A stretch of 64,000 nucleotides of DNA from Mycobacteroides saopaulense (GCF_001456355.1 NZ_CP010271.1:1984001-2048000); one strand, 5' to 3'. Positions 27,556 to 36,843 are shown, counted from the stretch's first letter. The notes: generated from the letters alone by a model not told the origin. Numbers and translations are program-made.

Positions 27556-28716
27556 TCACGCGGTGGAATGGCTGTTTCTGGGCGCGACGATGAGAATCAC
27601 CAGTAGCGCGGCAGCCCCAGCGAACAGCAGCGGGACGCCGCGCGGTCCGAAGGCATCCAGGGTGGTGCCGACGGGGAGCGCCATCGCGGCACCGCCGAGG
27701 CTTGCCGAGGCCACGAAGTAGCTTGTCATGATCGGAATCGGGATTCCTCCGATTCGGGTGGCGAGGGTCAGTGCCACCGGGAACATCGCGGCCGCGAGCA
27801 GCCCGGCCGCGATCACCCACGGCAAGGCGGTTGCCAGTTCGTCACTGAAGCGCGCGAGGCCCAGCAGCGCGGTGGTAAGTCCAATAGCCAGTACCGCCAG
27901 AGCTTTTCGCCCAACAATCGTATGCACGACACTCACCGTAAGTAGGCGACCGGCGGTGATGCCGAACCAGAATCCGCTCACCGCAAGCACGCTGGTCGTT
28001 GCCTCGCCGTGGGAGTCGACGATTCGCGGCAGGAAGTTCGCGAAGTTGGTCTCAAACCCTGCGTAGACGACGGCGAAGACCAGCAACAGGCAGGCCGCGG
28101 TAGTCGGTATCCGGCGTACTGCAGGCCTCGGTGCTGCGGACGCCCCGGCCGTGTCGACCTGCGTGCGCGGACTCAAGGAGGCCCTGTGCGTGCGTGTCCA
28201 GACCACACACAGTATGGCCATCGCCGTGGCGGCGAGGGCCACCGGCGCACGCCAGGAGATTACCGGCGACAGCACGAACACCAAGACCGGAAACAGCAAC
28301 GCGGCAAGGCCAAAACAGGCCTCAAGCACCGTCAGGGCGCGAGGTCCGCGTGCGGGGTCCAAGGCCAGTGCCCCGATCTGTGTCTCCAGCGAGCCCGCTG
28401 CCGCGCCGAGAATGACGCTGGCTCCCAGGAGAATCGGAGGGCTCAGCACCCACAGCGGCGCAGACAGTGCGATCGCAAATAGTGCCAGCGCGATGGTGAT
28501 GTGCCGGCCGACGCCGATCCTGGTGCTGAGGCGAGGCGCCGACAGTACGCCGAGCAGGAATCCGGTGAACTGCGCGGCGATGAGTGCTGCCAAGGTCTGG
28601 CTGGCGGCCTCGACCGGCAGCGCATAGGGGGACACGGTGCCCCAGAACACATGTGCGGTGCCCACTCCGGCGTAGGCGCCGCACGATGCGAGATGGACGT
28701 GCCCGGAGCCGGTCAC
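27556..28716 (-). CDS. MFS transporter, FHS/GlcP-like, in the kanosamine-type operon
   Basis: A 386-aa, roughly 12-helix transporter. Two half-repeats are visible, with VSPYALPVEA early, GFLLGVLSAPRLSTRIGVGR as the loop 2-3 motif, and ETNFANFLPRIV at the start of the second half. Length and pattern resemble the fucose/glucose:H+ symporter group. The GTG start overlaps the oxidoreductase stop by four bases. In Bacillus subtilis the matching fourth gene is glcP; sugar import or export of the amino sugar are both possible. Confidence 0.75.
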   Translation of the reverse strand: MTGSGHVHLASCGAYAGVGTAHVFWGTVSPYALPVEAASQTLAALIAAQFTGFLLGVLSAPRLSTRIGVGRHITIALALFAIALSAPLWVLSPPILLGASVILGAAAGSLETQIGALALDPARGPRALTVLEACFGLAALLFPVLVFVLSPVISWRAPVALAATAMAILCVVWTRTHRASLSPRTQVDTAGASAAPRPAVRRIPTTAACLLLVFAVVYAGFETNFANFLPRIVDSHGEATTSVLAVSGFWFGITAGRLLTVSVVHTIVGRKALAVLAIGLTTALLGLARFSDELATALPWVIAAGLLAAAMFPVALTLATRIGGIPIPIMTSYFVASASLGGAAMALPVGTTLDAFGPRGVPLLFAGAAALLVILIVAPRNSHSTA

Positions 28717-29801
28717 AATTCGACGGGACTCGGCAACGTGTAGTCGACCGGCAATCGCTCCGACTGGGACTTGCTGCCGCGCAGCAGTGTCTCGAGCACC
28801 TCCTGGGCGGCCAGACCGTCCTCGAACGTCGCCAAGGTCTGACGATTCATCGATACTCCGCCGGTGGAGACGAGACGACTCCAGTGATCGATTTCCGAGC
28901 GAAACGAATCCGACCAGCCGTGTACTTCGTTGGCCGGGTCGGACAGCAAGGTACGTTCCAGCTCAACAGTTTCGGTCTCGGCACCGCGTGAGATGAGGTA
29001 GTGCCCGGGGTCGGCCGTGTGGTAGCGGAACACGGCATTGGTCCCCACGATCCGGATGGAGAATCCGCAGTCCGCGGTCGGTGCTGCCTTGGATGCGATC
29101 AGGGAGAAGATGCTTCCGGTATTCAGACGGCCGTAGATCTCGGCGTGGTCGTCGACCTCAACGGCCTCATCGCCTTTGTTGTTGACATGAGTGGTGATTC
29201 GCGCCTGGCATTCGTCGACGAGGATTCGGCCTCCCGATATGTAGGTGAGCAGGTCGAGTAGGTGAACCCCCAGATCGCCCAGCGCTCCGCTGGTGCCGTT
29301 GGAGCGGCCGCTGTCGCGCCAGGTGTGGTTCTTGCGGCGGTATGCGGAATCCTTTCGGAAACCGAGTTCTAGCGCGCAGATCGTGCCGAAGTCGCCGCGC
29401 TGGAGCCTGTGGCGCAGCTCGACCACGACCGGAAGATGCCGATAGTTGAATCCGACGAGCGCAGGGGACGTGATTTCGCCGGCGGCCGCCACCATCTCCT
29501 TGGCCTCGACTCGTGAGAGCGCCAAGGGCTTTTCGCACAGCACTGATCGTCCGGCGCGTAACGCCGAGAGCGAGTGGTCGCGATGCGTGAAGTTGGGTGA
29601 GGCGACGACGACAGCATCGGAAAGTCCCAGCAGGGCATCGACATCGGTCACCGGGGTGCCGCCATGGGCATGGGTGAACGTCGCGGCTGCGTGAGCATCG
29701 ATATCCAGGACCGCCACCAGTTCAGCGGATTTGAGGGTATTCAGGGCGCGCGCGTGTGCGCGGGCGACGCCGCCGGCGCCGATGATTCCGACTTTCAACA
29801 T
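28713..29801 (-). CDS. Gfo/Idh/MocA oxidoreductase, NtdC-like glucose-6-phosphate 3-dehydrogenase
   Basis: A 362-aa NAD-dependent sugar oxidoreductase. The Rossmann loop GIIGAGGVARAHARAL starts at residue 5. The family lysine is in CEKPLALSRVEAKEM, and the catalytic pair lies in GALGDLGVHLLDLL. ATG at 29801 follows AAGGAG. It sits between a HAD phosphatase (two-base gap) and the transporter. Together with the DegT aminotransferase this is the NtdABC set, where NtdC oxidises glucose 6-phosphate at C3. Specific substrate is inferred from the trio. Confidence 0.8.
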   Translation of the reverse strand: MLKVGIIGAGGVARAHARALNTLKSAELVAVLDIDAHAAATFTHAHGGTPVTDVDALLGLSDAVVVASPNFTHRDHSLSALRAGRSVLCEKPLALSRVEAKEMVAAAGEITSPALVGFNYRHLPVVVELRHRLQRGDFGTICALELGFRKDSAYRRKNHTWRDSGRSNGTSGALGDLGVHLLDLLTYISGGRILVDECQARITTHVNNKGDEAVEVDDHAEIYGRLNTGSIFSLIASKAAPTADCGFSIRIVGTNAVFRYHTADPGHYLISRGAETETVELERTLLSDPANEVHGWSDSFRSEIDHWSRLVSTGGVSMNRQTLATFEDGLAAQEVLETLLRGSKSQSERLPVDYTLPSPVEL

Positions 29802-29803
29802 GA

Positions 29804-30634
29804 CTACTGCTCCTTTGTGAGAATGTGGCGAATGGTGTCGAGGACTCCGCCGGCATGAGGCCGGGCGGTGATATGTGAATGCGCTCTGCGCGCCTCGGCG
29901 GTGGCATTGGAGACCAGCCATGCGTGACCGGCACACGCGAGCATGCCGAGGTCGTTGCCGCTGTCGCCGAAAGCCAGAGTGCGGGTGCGCGGTACCTGCC
30001 AACAGTCCTGCAGGAAGAGTGCTATCTCCTTTTTCCCTGCACCCAGCGGCAGAAAGTCGACATCCAGGAAGCCCTCGGGATCGCCGGCAGCGGGGTTGCA
30101 ATGGTTGACGTTGACGGCGAGAGACTGGGCTGCTACCAGACGACGCAACGAGCTGACCCGGCCGTCTTCGTCGAGGTCCTCCACAACCGCATGCAGATAG
30201 AAGTTGCGCTTGTAGACGCCGGCTCCGTGGGTCGACTGTGGTCTGAGATCAAGATCCGGCCGTGCCGCCAGCACGCGATCGACCCGTGCCGAAAACTCCT
30301 GGGGAGTGGGGAACCGGGCATGCCAGCGCGGGTCGGCGGTCAACTGTCCGTCATTGTCGGCGACGAGCAGGTCCGTGCCCAGGTTTCCGCCGATGAACGC
30401 GGGCCGCAGGCCACTGGCCAGTTCTTCGAGTCTCCCGATCACCGTGGTCGGGGCGCTGCCGGTGATGAATCCGAACCGCAGACCAGCGGACACGGATAGA
30501 TCGTTGACGAGTTCTGCCAGGTCGGTCAGGTCACGTTGGGAGCGGATCGCGGGGTCGTGTGCGAAGAATGTTTCATCGAAGTCGCACAGCACCAGCCAGT
30601 CCGTCTCGGTGCGGGTGTTAACGAAGGACGTCAT
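29804..30634 (-). CDS. HAD-superfamily sugar phosphatase, NtdB-like
   Basis: A 276-aa HAD hydrolase of the sucrose/trehalose-phosphatase-like (Cof) type. Motif I is LCDFDETFF with nucleophile D18 and D20. Motif II is GFITGSAPTT, and motif IV is FGDSGNDLGML. ATG at 30634 overlaps the aminotransferase end by 17 bases. Length is close to Bacillus NtdB (about 280 aa), which removes phosphate from kanosamine 6-phosphate. The assignment depends on the operon context. Confidence 0.78.
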   Translation of the reverse strand: MTSFVNTRTETDWLVLCDFDETFFAHDPAIRSQRDLTDLAELVNDLSVSAGLRFGFITGSAPTTVIGRLEELASGLRPAFIGGNLGTDLLVADNDGQLTADPRWHARFPTPQEFSARVDRVLAARPDLDLRPQSTHGAGVYKRNFYLHAVVEDLDEDGRVSSLRRLVAAQSLAVNVNHCNPAAGDPEGFLDVDFLPLGAGKKEIALFLQDCWQVPRTRTLAFGDSGNDLGMLACAGHAWLVSNATAEARRAHSHITARPHAGGVLDTIRHILTKEQ

Positions 30635-31943
30635 GCAGAGCACCGATCACGCGGTCTTGCTCGGCGAGTGTGAGCCCGGGGTAGAGCGGGAGCTGGAACA
30701 TTCGCGCATGTGTAGCCTCGGTGCGAGGCAACTTGACACCCTCGAATATGCCTGCCGCCGAGGGTGTCTGGTGTTTGTGCGTGAGTACCGGATAGTAGAG
30801 ATCTGTGGCGACTCCGGCCTCTCGCAGCGCGGAGGTAACGGTGTCTCGATTCTCCTGGGCTGTTTCTACGGTGAACAGGTGCCAGACATGATCGACGTCC
30901 CAGTCGGGGAGCCGAAGGCGCCCGTCGTGGCTCAGGTCGGTGAGACCTTCCACATACCGTCGGGCGAGGATGCTGCGGGCCAGGTTGTTCTGGCCCAGCC
31001 AGTCGAGACGGGCGCGCAGTACCGCGGCTTGCACGTTGTCCAGACGGGAGTTGAGTCCGTATCCACTTGCTTTGACGTTCTTTTGGCCTGCCGCGAAGCC
31101 GTGATAGAGCAGTTCGGTCACCCGTCGGGCAAGACCGGGTAGGCGGGTGGCCACCGCACCGGCTTTCCCTATTGCGCCGAGGTTCTTGTAGGGGTTGAAA
31201 CTGAGTATCGCGGCATCGGTGAAGTGCCCCAACCCGTCAAGGCCGATTCCCTGGCATGCGTCCTCCACGACGGGGATGCCATGGCGTGCAGCGACTTCCG
31301 TCAACGCGTGAATGTCGGCGAACGCACCGTACAGGTGCACCGGCAGTACCGCGACCGTCCGACTCGTGATGGCCGCCTCGACCTCTTCAGGGTCCAGCAG
31401 GTAGTTGTCTGCGCGGGTATCTACCAACACGGGCCGTGCGCCCGTGAGGAATACCGCGTTTTCGGTGGCTGCAAAGCTGTTGGCGGGCATGATGACTTCG
31501 GTACCGGGACCCGCGCCGAGCGCGAGCAGCACGGCGGTCATCGCATCGGTGCCGCTGGAAGCTCCGACAACGTGGTCGAGCCCCAGGTAGTTCGCGATCT
31601 CGTCTTCAAACGCATCGACGTGAGGGCCGGAGGTGAACTTTCCGGTCGGCAGCACACTCTCGATCGCCCCGCGAATAGCGGGTAGCTCCGCGGCGTTGAC
31701 CAACCTGGCCAGCGGTAGGAAATCGACTGTGTCAGGAGCTATTCCCGGTGCGAGCACATCGCCGACGCCCCGTAAGCCCGGGTGCGTGGCCAGGTCGCGG
31801 AGCGTGGTGTAGGCGCGACCTGCCGGGATTTCGTCAGGATGCACCCCTCGCCCGGAGAGTATGGCCTGGGTGAACGCGCGGGTTATCGAGGACGGCGAGG
31901 ACCCGGCGCGTGCCGGCAGATTTGTGGATTCTGCAATAGACAT
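30618..31943 (-). CDS. DegT/DnrJ/EryC1/StrS aminotransferase, NtdA-like sugar aminotransferase
   Basis: A 441-aa PLP enzyme with an N-terminal extension of about 75 residues before the fold begins, as in NtdA (also about 440 aa). Schiff-base lysine K253 lies in SFNPYKNLGAIGKAG, PLP-contact D228 in VVEDACQGIG, and GASSGTDAM binds the phosphate. ATG at 31943 has GGGAG upstream. It is the first gene of the operon. NtdA aminates 3-oxo-glucose 6-phosphate to kanosamine 6-phosphate. Confidence 0.8.
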   Translation of the reverse strand: MSIAESTNLPARAGSSPSSITRAFTQAILSGRGVHPDEIPAGRAYTTLRDLATHPGLRGVGDVLAPGIAPDTVDFLPLARLVNAAELPAIRGAIESVLPTGKFTSGPHVDAFEDEIANYLGLDHVVGASSGTDAMTAVLLALGAGPGTEVIMPANSFAATENAVFLTGARPVLVDTRADNYLLDPEEVEAAITSRTVAVLPVHLYGAFADIHALTEVAARHGIPVVEDACQGIGLDGLGHFTDAAILSFNPYKNLGAIGKAGAVATRLPGLARRVTELLYHGFAAGQKNVKASGYGLNSRLDNVQAAVLRARLDWLGQNNLARSILARRYVEGLTDLSHDGRLRLPDWDVDHVWHLFTVETAQENRDTVTSALREAGVATDLYYPVLTHKHQTPSAAGIFEGVKLPRTEATHARMFQLPLYPGLTLAEQDRVIGALHDVLR

Positions 31944-32263
31944 AGAGACTCCCGGAAAGAAAGCAGGTTAATCAATTTTGATGGCGACTTGTCGGTGCCC
32001 GCCGGGGCGTCATGCGTCGACGGATCTAATAGGCAACGTGTCATTTAATTGCGCTGCCGTCAATAGATATCGGCGCCGCTTTCACACAGCCATCATGCAT
32101 GCTTAACTTCTAATTAATCTGATCAGCGTGTGCTTAATTTATCCGCACAGTGACTTCCCAGGCATTCGGAAATGTGATGACTGCCATCCGATATGGCGAT
32201 AAATGCCGGTGTGGCTCGACGACAGGGCCAAGGCCTCAATATTTAGTCAAGATTTGTGCAGAT
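31944..32263. promoter_or_regulatory. AT-richer 320-base upstream region of the kanosamine-type operon
   Basis: This gene-free stretch is visibly richer in A and T than either neighbour. It holds a direct repeat TGCTTAA[C/T]TT at 32100-32109 and 32131-32140 (31-base pitch) and an inverted repeat GCCAT-N5-ATGGC at 32183-32197. These are candidate operator or promoter elements for the operon starting at 31943. No regulator gene is adjacent. No RNA gene or ORF is convincing here. Confidence 0.45.
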
Positions 32264-33847
32264 CTATTGAGATAGCGGATACATAGAGAAAAACTCGGCA
32301 CCGCGCTCTTCTCGATGCCACAATTCGTCGGCGCCCACATCGAGGCCGTCGGAAATTAGCGTGCGTTTGACAATCTTATTGGTAGCGGTGGACGGCAGGC
32401 GCTGAGTCAACCGGACATACCGGGGCCAGCCGATCCGTGGTAGGTCCTGCTGCGCGGAAAGAAATTCTGTGAGCTCCAAATATGTCAAAGGTGCCCGCAG
32501 CACCAACGCCGCCGCCACCGCGTCATTACCCCGCGCGTCCCGGATGGCGTATACCGCCACCTGACTCACTGCGGGATGTCTCTGCAGGATTCGCTCGATG
32601 GGTGCCGCCGCCAGATTCTCGCCGTTGATCCGCATCCAGTCGGCTGTGCGCCCCGCCAGGTAGATCCAGCCGTTGGCGTCTCGGTAGGCGAGGTCTCCAG
32701 ACCAGTACATGCCGTGGCGCATGCGCTCGCCGGTGGCGTCCTCGTCGTTGTAGTACCCGGAAAAGAACCCTGCTCCTTGGGTATTCACCAACTCGCCAAC
32801 TGCCTCATGCGGATTGGACAGGATGCCGTGCGCGTCGAACCGCGCCACCGGACACTCGGTCAGAGTGTCGGGGTCGTACACCCCGACACCGGGAAACCCT
32901 TTACCGATTGACCCTGCCGGTGTTCCCGCTTCTCGGGTGATGATTACCGCGTTCTCGGTCGAGCCGAACCCGTCGTACACCATGACATCGAAGCGTCGCG
33001 AAAACTCGGCGATGTCGTGGTCGGAGGCTTCGTTGCCGAACGCCACCCGCAAGGGGTTCGATGCGTCGTCGGCTTGCTCCTCGGTGGCCAGTACATACGC
33101 CAACGGCTTACCCACGTAGTTCATATAGGTGGCGCCTACTTCTCGGATATCGGTCAGAAACCTCGAGGCGGAGAACTTGGCCGGGGCCAGTGTGGCGCCC
33201 GCGGCGACAGCGACGCCCCATCCTGCCAAGACGGCATTCGAATGGAACAGCGGCATCGAGACGTAGCAGACGTCGGCGGGGGAGAGTGAGAAGCGGTCGA
33301 CCAGCGACTGCGCCGCGACGAGCACCATCGCGTGTGTCACCAGAACTGCTTTCGGGTCCCCGCTGGTGCCCGAGGTGAAGATCATCATGAACGGGTCAAG
33401 GGCTGTGGCGGTGCGATAGGGCCGCAGTTCACGAGCCGCATGCACCTGCGCATGCCACTGCGCACCGTCGACGTCTATCACCGTCACACCGGTCAGATTC
33501 AGGGTTTCGAGCAGGGAGCGGTGCTGATCGTCAACCAGCAGGATCTGCACATCCGCCTTGCGGATATCGCGTTCCAGTCCCTGATCGCGGCGGGTGTTGT
33601 TGATTGCGCACAAGATGTATCCACCCTGCGCTGCCGCGGCCATCGCGGTGGCCATCGCCGGCGTGTTGCCGAGAAGAGTCCCCACGTGCAACGGCCGGAG
33701 TGGATCCGCCAGCCGAATCAACGTTGCCGCCTGCCTGGCCGCCTCGGCCAGGTGTTCACGCCAGATCCAGGTCTGTCCTCGGTAGACGAGTGCGACGTTA
33801 TCGTCGGTCGTGCGGGCGTTGACCAGTTGCTGAATGGTCTCAGCCAT
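32264..33847 (-). CDS. AMP-forming acyl-CoA synthetase (FadD-type)
   Basis: A 527-aa member of the ANL superfamily. The AMP/phosphate loop is MIFTSGTSGDPKAV near residue 170. YDGFGSTENAV, GMYWSGDLAYRDANGWIYLAGR and the C-terminal catalytic lysine in PSTATNKIVKRTL are all present. It activates a carboxylic acid to its CoA thioester. The ATG overlaps the hydrolase stop by eight bases, so it closes the FMO-hydrolase-ligase operon, presumably activating the acid those two enzymes release. Confidence 0.9.
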   Translation of the reverse strand: MAETIQQLVNARTTDDNVALVYRGQTWIWREHLAEAARQAATLIRLADPLRPLHVGTLLGNTPAMATAMAAAAQGGYILCAINNTRRDQGLERDIRKADVQILLVDDQHRSLLETLNLTGVTVIDVDGAQWHAQVHAARELRPYRTATALDPFMMIFTSGTSGDPKAVLVTHAMVLVAAQSLVDRFSLSPADVCYVSMPLFHSNAVLAGWGVAVAAGATLAPAKFSASRFLTDIREVGATYMNYVGKPLAYVLATEEQADDASNPLRVAFGNEASDHDIAEFSRRFDVMVYDGFGSTENAVIITREAGTPAGSIGKGFPGVGVYDPDTLTECPVARFDAHGILSNPHEAVGELVNTQGAGFFSGYYNDEDATGERMRHGMYWSGDLAYRDANGWIYLAGRTADWMRINGENLAAAPIERILQRHPAVSQVAVYAIRDARGNDAVAAALVLRAPLTYLELTEFLSAQQDLPRIGWPRYVRLTQRLPSTATNKIVKRTLISDGLDVGADELWHREERGAEFFSMYPLSQ

Positions 33848-34754
33848 GGGCCGCTGCGGTCAGTGATGCTGCCTTCACACCCAGATGCCTTGTCAAAAAG
33901 CTGATTTGGTGGGATATCGCGGCATCGAAGTACTCCTGTCCCTGATACACGCCGAAGTGGTCACACGGATAGTGGCGCACTTCGGCGCGTGCCTTGAAGG
34001 CGGCTTTGGCCGCCGCATGCGGTGGTGCGGCACGATCGAAGTCGGCGATCTGCACGAGGGTGGGACAGCTGACCTCCGAGGCGTACCGAGTGGGGCGGTA
34101 GGAAGCGAGCTGGGTACCAACGGTCGCATCGATCTCATTGCGCCACGACGGACCCGCGATCGCGAGATGCGCCTCGTAGTAGCCCTCGCACGTCAATGCC
34201 GCCAGTTCGCCGGGGCGACCGACGATCGGGATCGTGTGCTGCTGACGGCCCACCCGGCTGCGGATACCGGTGAGCGCAGAACGCAGTAGGGTGCCGGCGC
34301 TGTGCTCGCCCATCGCCGAGCGCGCGGCGGCGACGCCATCCACCAGAGGAGTCACGGAGACGACGGCCGCCACGTCGTTACGCGAGCCGGCGACCGCTAA
34401 TACATGCCCGCCGGCCAGGGAAACACCCCACAGCACGACTCGGGTGGGATCGACGCCCGGCAGGCGTGCGGCCGTGTTCACCGCGGCGTGGTAGTCGTCG
34501 ATCTGATGGCTGAAGGAAACCTGTTGGCGGGGAAAGCCGTCCGAGGCGCCGAAGCCGCGGTAGTCGAATGCGAGCGCGTGCATGCCCACATCGGCCAGGC
34601 GCTCGGCGAATGGTTCCAGGCCCGAGTCCTTGGTGCCACCCACTCCGTGTGCCATCACCACCACGGGCGCCGTGTCGTCTGCGGTGTTGGCGCGGTACAG
34701 CCATGCATCGCAGTCGATCCCATGACTATTGAATCGGATGTTCTGTCGGTTCAC
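33840..34754 (-). CDS. Alpha/beta-hydrolase
   Basis: A 304-aa serine hydrolase. The oxyanion region reads VVMAHGVGGTKDSG, the nucleophile elbow GVSLAGGH near residue 117, the acid ADFDRAAPP, and the catalytic His CDHFGVYQG. The fold matches dienelactone or polyketide-type hydrolases with a lid. The GTG start overlaps the FMO stop (GTGA). If the FMO works as a Baeyer-Villiger enzyme, this would cleave the ester formed; that is inference. Confidence 0.85.
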   Translation of the reverse strand: MNRQNIRFNSHGIDCDAWLYRANTADDTAPVVVMAHGVGGTKDSGLEPFAERLADVGMHALAFDYRGFGASDGFPRQQVSFSHQIDDYHAAVNTAARLPGVDPTRVVLWGVSLAGGHVLAVAGSRNDVAAVVSVTPLVDGVAAARSAMGEHSAGTLLRSALTGIRSRVGRQQHTIPIVGRPGELAALTCEGYYEAHLAIAGPSWRNEIDATVGTQLASYRPTRYASEVSCPTLVQIADFDRAAPPHAAAKAAFKARAEVRHYPCDHFGVYQGQEYFDAAISHQISFLTRHLGVKAASLTAAAHG

Positions 34755-36073
34755 GCGGCACCTCCCGCCCGCGCGAATCCGCGCGGGATCTCCTTGGTTC
34801 TCATGTCGTGCTCATAGAGGAAGTAGTCCAACTGCTGGGTATGCCGTGGGCGATCCAGCATGTGCCCGGTGTACTTCCGATGCTCTGCCGCGATCACCTC
34901 GTGCATCTCGCCGACCGAGGGCAGTCGATACTTGCCCGCCGCATATGCGCCGACCAGACGTGCCTGGCATTCGACGAACGGGAACAGGGACGGAACGGCC
35001 TGCGCGAGGCCGACGAAGATCAGGTCGTCGAGGCCGGGCTTGAACATCCGCTTGTACAGGTCGATCCGATTGTCCGGGGCGCTCAGGAATTCCGGATCGA
35101 AGAAGGGGAAGGTGATGTTGTACCCGGTCGCGAAGATGATCACATCGAAGTCGGCGGAGGTGCCGTCCTCGAAGTGCACTGTTTGACCGTCCATGTGGCT
35201 GACGTCGGGCTTGGGAGCGATGTCTCCCGAGCCCAGTCGCAAGGGGAGTTCCACCGACTGGGTGAAGTGTGCCTCGCCGAATTTGTGGTTCGGCACCGGC
35301 AGTCCCAATTGATCGGGGCGACCGGCCATGAGTGGTTGCATCATCTGAAAAAGCTTGCGTTGCCAGGACATCGGTATGTGCGGGCTGGTGCGGAAGTACT
35401 TGTCCGCGGGTTGACCGGCGATGTATTTGGGGACGATCCAGGCGCCCGAGCGGGTGGAGAGGGCCACTGTGTTCCCGGTGGCACGAGATGACAGTTCGAC
35501 GGCGATGTCTGCCGCACTGTTGCCGAGGCCGACTACCAGGATCTTCTTGTCCATGAGATCGAGTGGGGTACGCGGATCGATGTAGTGGTGCGAATGCAAC
35601 GTGGTGCCGCTGAAAGTGCCAGGGAAGTGCGGATATCTGGGGTCCCAATGATGCCCGTTGGCCACGACCAGAAGGTCGAAGAGTCGTCGTTCACCCGTCT
35701 GGGTCAGCAGTTCCCATCCGCCGTCGGGTAGCCGCTCCGCGTGGACGATGCCGTTCTGGAACTCGATGTTGCGCTTGAGGTCGAAGGCCGTCGCGTAATC
35801 CTCGAGATACTGCTTGATGAGTGTGTGGTGCGGAAAGTGTGGGTAGCTCTCGGGCATGGGGAAGTCCCGGAAGGAGAGCTGATGCCGCGAGGTGTCGATG
35901 TGCAGGGAACGGTAGGCGCTGCTGTTCCCGTTGGGATTGCCGAACGCCCAGTTTCCGCCGATCCGATCCGAGGTCTCGAAGCACGTGTGAGGAATACCGT
36001 AGTCGGACAACATTTTCGCGGATGTGAGTCCGCTGATGCCGGCGCCGATGATCGCGGTATTGGGTCGGGTCAT
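34751..36073 (-). CDS. Flavin-containing monooxygenase (FMO/Baeyer-Villiger type)
   Basis: A 440-aa monooxygenase. FAD motif AIIGAGISGLTSAKML is at residues 6-21, the FMO fingerprint FSGTTLHSHHY (FxGxxxHxxxY) near 155, and the NADPH motif VVGLGNSAADIA near 178. The start at 36073 is the only one that places the FAD motif at the N-terminus. It heads a three-gene operon with a hydrolase and acyl-CoA synthetase, comparable in content to the mymA locus. It is divergent from a TetR gene with an operator-like palindrome between. Confidence 0.88.
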   Translation of the reverse strand: MTRPNTAIIGAGISGLTSAKMLSDYGIPHTCFETSDRIGGNWAFGNPNGNSSAYRSLHIDTSRHQLSFRDFPMPESYPHFPHHTLIKQYLEDYATAFDLKRNIEFQNGIVHAERLPDGGWELLTQTGERRLFDLLVVANGHHWDPRYPHFPGTFSGTTLHSHHYIDPRTPLDLMDKKILVVGLGNSAADIAVELSSRATGNTVALSTRSGAWIVPKYIAGQPADKYFRTSPHIPMSWQRKLFQMMQPLMAGRPDQLGLPVPNHKFGEAHFTQSVELPLRLGSGDIAPKPDVSHMDGQTVHFEDGTSADFDVIIFATGYNITFPFFDPEFLSAPDNRIDLYKRMFKPGLDDLIFVGLAQAVPSLFPFVECQARLVGAYAAGKYRLPSVGEMHEVIAAEHRKYTGHMLDRPRHTQQLDYFLYEHDMRTKEIPRGFARAGGAA

Positions 36074-36123
36074 GGCACTCCTCCGAATGCGGCCGCGGCG
36101 ATGCGGTCGCTTGTGAACAGTTT

Positions 36124-36160
36124 TCAAGATCTGTACATCCGCAGTGTACACAGATCTTGA
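36124..36160. promoter_or_regulatory. Long inverted repeat between FMO and TetR genes, probable TetR operator
   Basis: TCAAGATCTG at 36124-36133 pairs with CAGATCTTGA at 36151-36160, with an inner TGTACA/TGTACA pair (spacer of seven). The 37-base palindrome lies 50 bases before the FMO start and 31 before the TetR start. A dimeric TetR bound here would control both divergent units. Confidence 0.7.
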
Positions 36161-36191
36161 AATGTGTCTACACCTTGTTTACATTGAGAGC

Positions 36192-36821
36192 ATGACCGCG
36201 GTGTTCGACGAAGCCTCGATACCTGATCCCGATGGCGATTCGGTGGCCGCACGGCTGCTGGATGCTACCGAAAAGCTGCTGGCCGACAAGGGTATTCGTG
36301 CAACCACGATGACCGACGTGGCCGAGGAGGCGGGCGTTTCCCGGTCCTGGTTGTATCGCCACTTCCCGGACAAGCAGACCCTGGTGGGTGCCACGATCAT
36401 CCGCCTGATCGAGGTCAGCTGGGCGCAGTCGGCGGCCGAGCTCGCGGCCATCGAGGGGTTCGAGGAAAGGCTGGTGGCCGGCGTGAAGATCGGCCGCCGT
36501 GCCTATGACGATCCAGGCACCCTTCTCATGCGGATGCGGGTGCGCGAGCCGGAAGAGTTCATGGCTTGTGCCGGTGCGGGGGTTCAGGGATTGGTGCCTG
36601 ATCTAGCCGGGTTCTGGAGACCCTACGTGGAGGCGGCCCGCGATGCCGGAGAGATTCACGCGCGCACCGATGTCGATGAGGCCAGCGAGTGGATCGCGCG
36701 CGTGATGATCAGTCTGGGCAGCGTCCCCGGGAACTGCGTCGACCCCGACGATCCGGTCTCGCTGGGGCGGCACTTCCGGCGTTATGTCCTGCCGGCGCTT
36801 CGCATTGCGCCCGTGAAATAG
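36192..36821 (+). CDS. TetR-family regulator
   Basis: About 209 aa. The N-terminal helix-turn-helix is typical: LLDATEKLLADKGIRATTMT, then EEAGVSRSWLYRHFPDKQTL. The start at 36192 (MTAVFDE) is chosen over upstream codons because those would run into the palindrome. It is divergent from the FMO operon and 22 bases before the amidohydrolase gene, so it probably represses both. The ligand is unknown; a lipid or ketone processed by the operon is plausible. Confidence 0.88.
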   Translation: MTAVFDEASIPDPDGDSVAARLLDATEKLLADKGIRATTMTDVAEEAGVSRSWLYRHFPDKQTLVGATIIRLIEVSWAQSAAELAAIEGFEERLVAGVKIGRRAYDDPGTLLMRMRVREPEEFMACAGAGVQGLVPDLAGFWRPYVEAARDAGEIHARTDVDEASEWIARVMISLGSVPGNCVDPDDPVSLGRHFRRYVLPALRIAPVK

Positions 36822-36843
36822 CAGCAATACAAGGAGGAACCAG

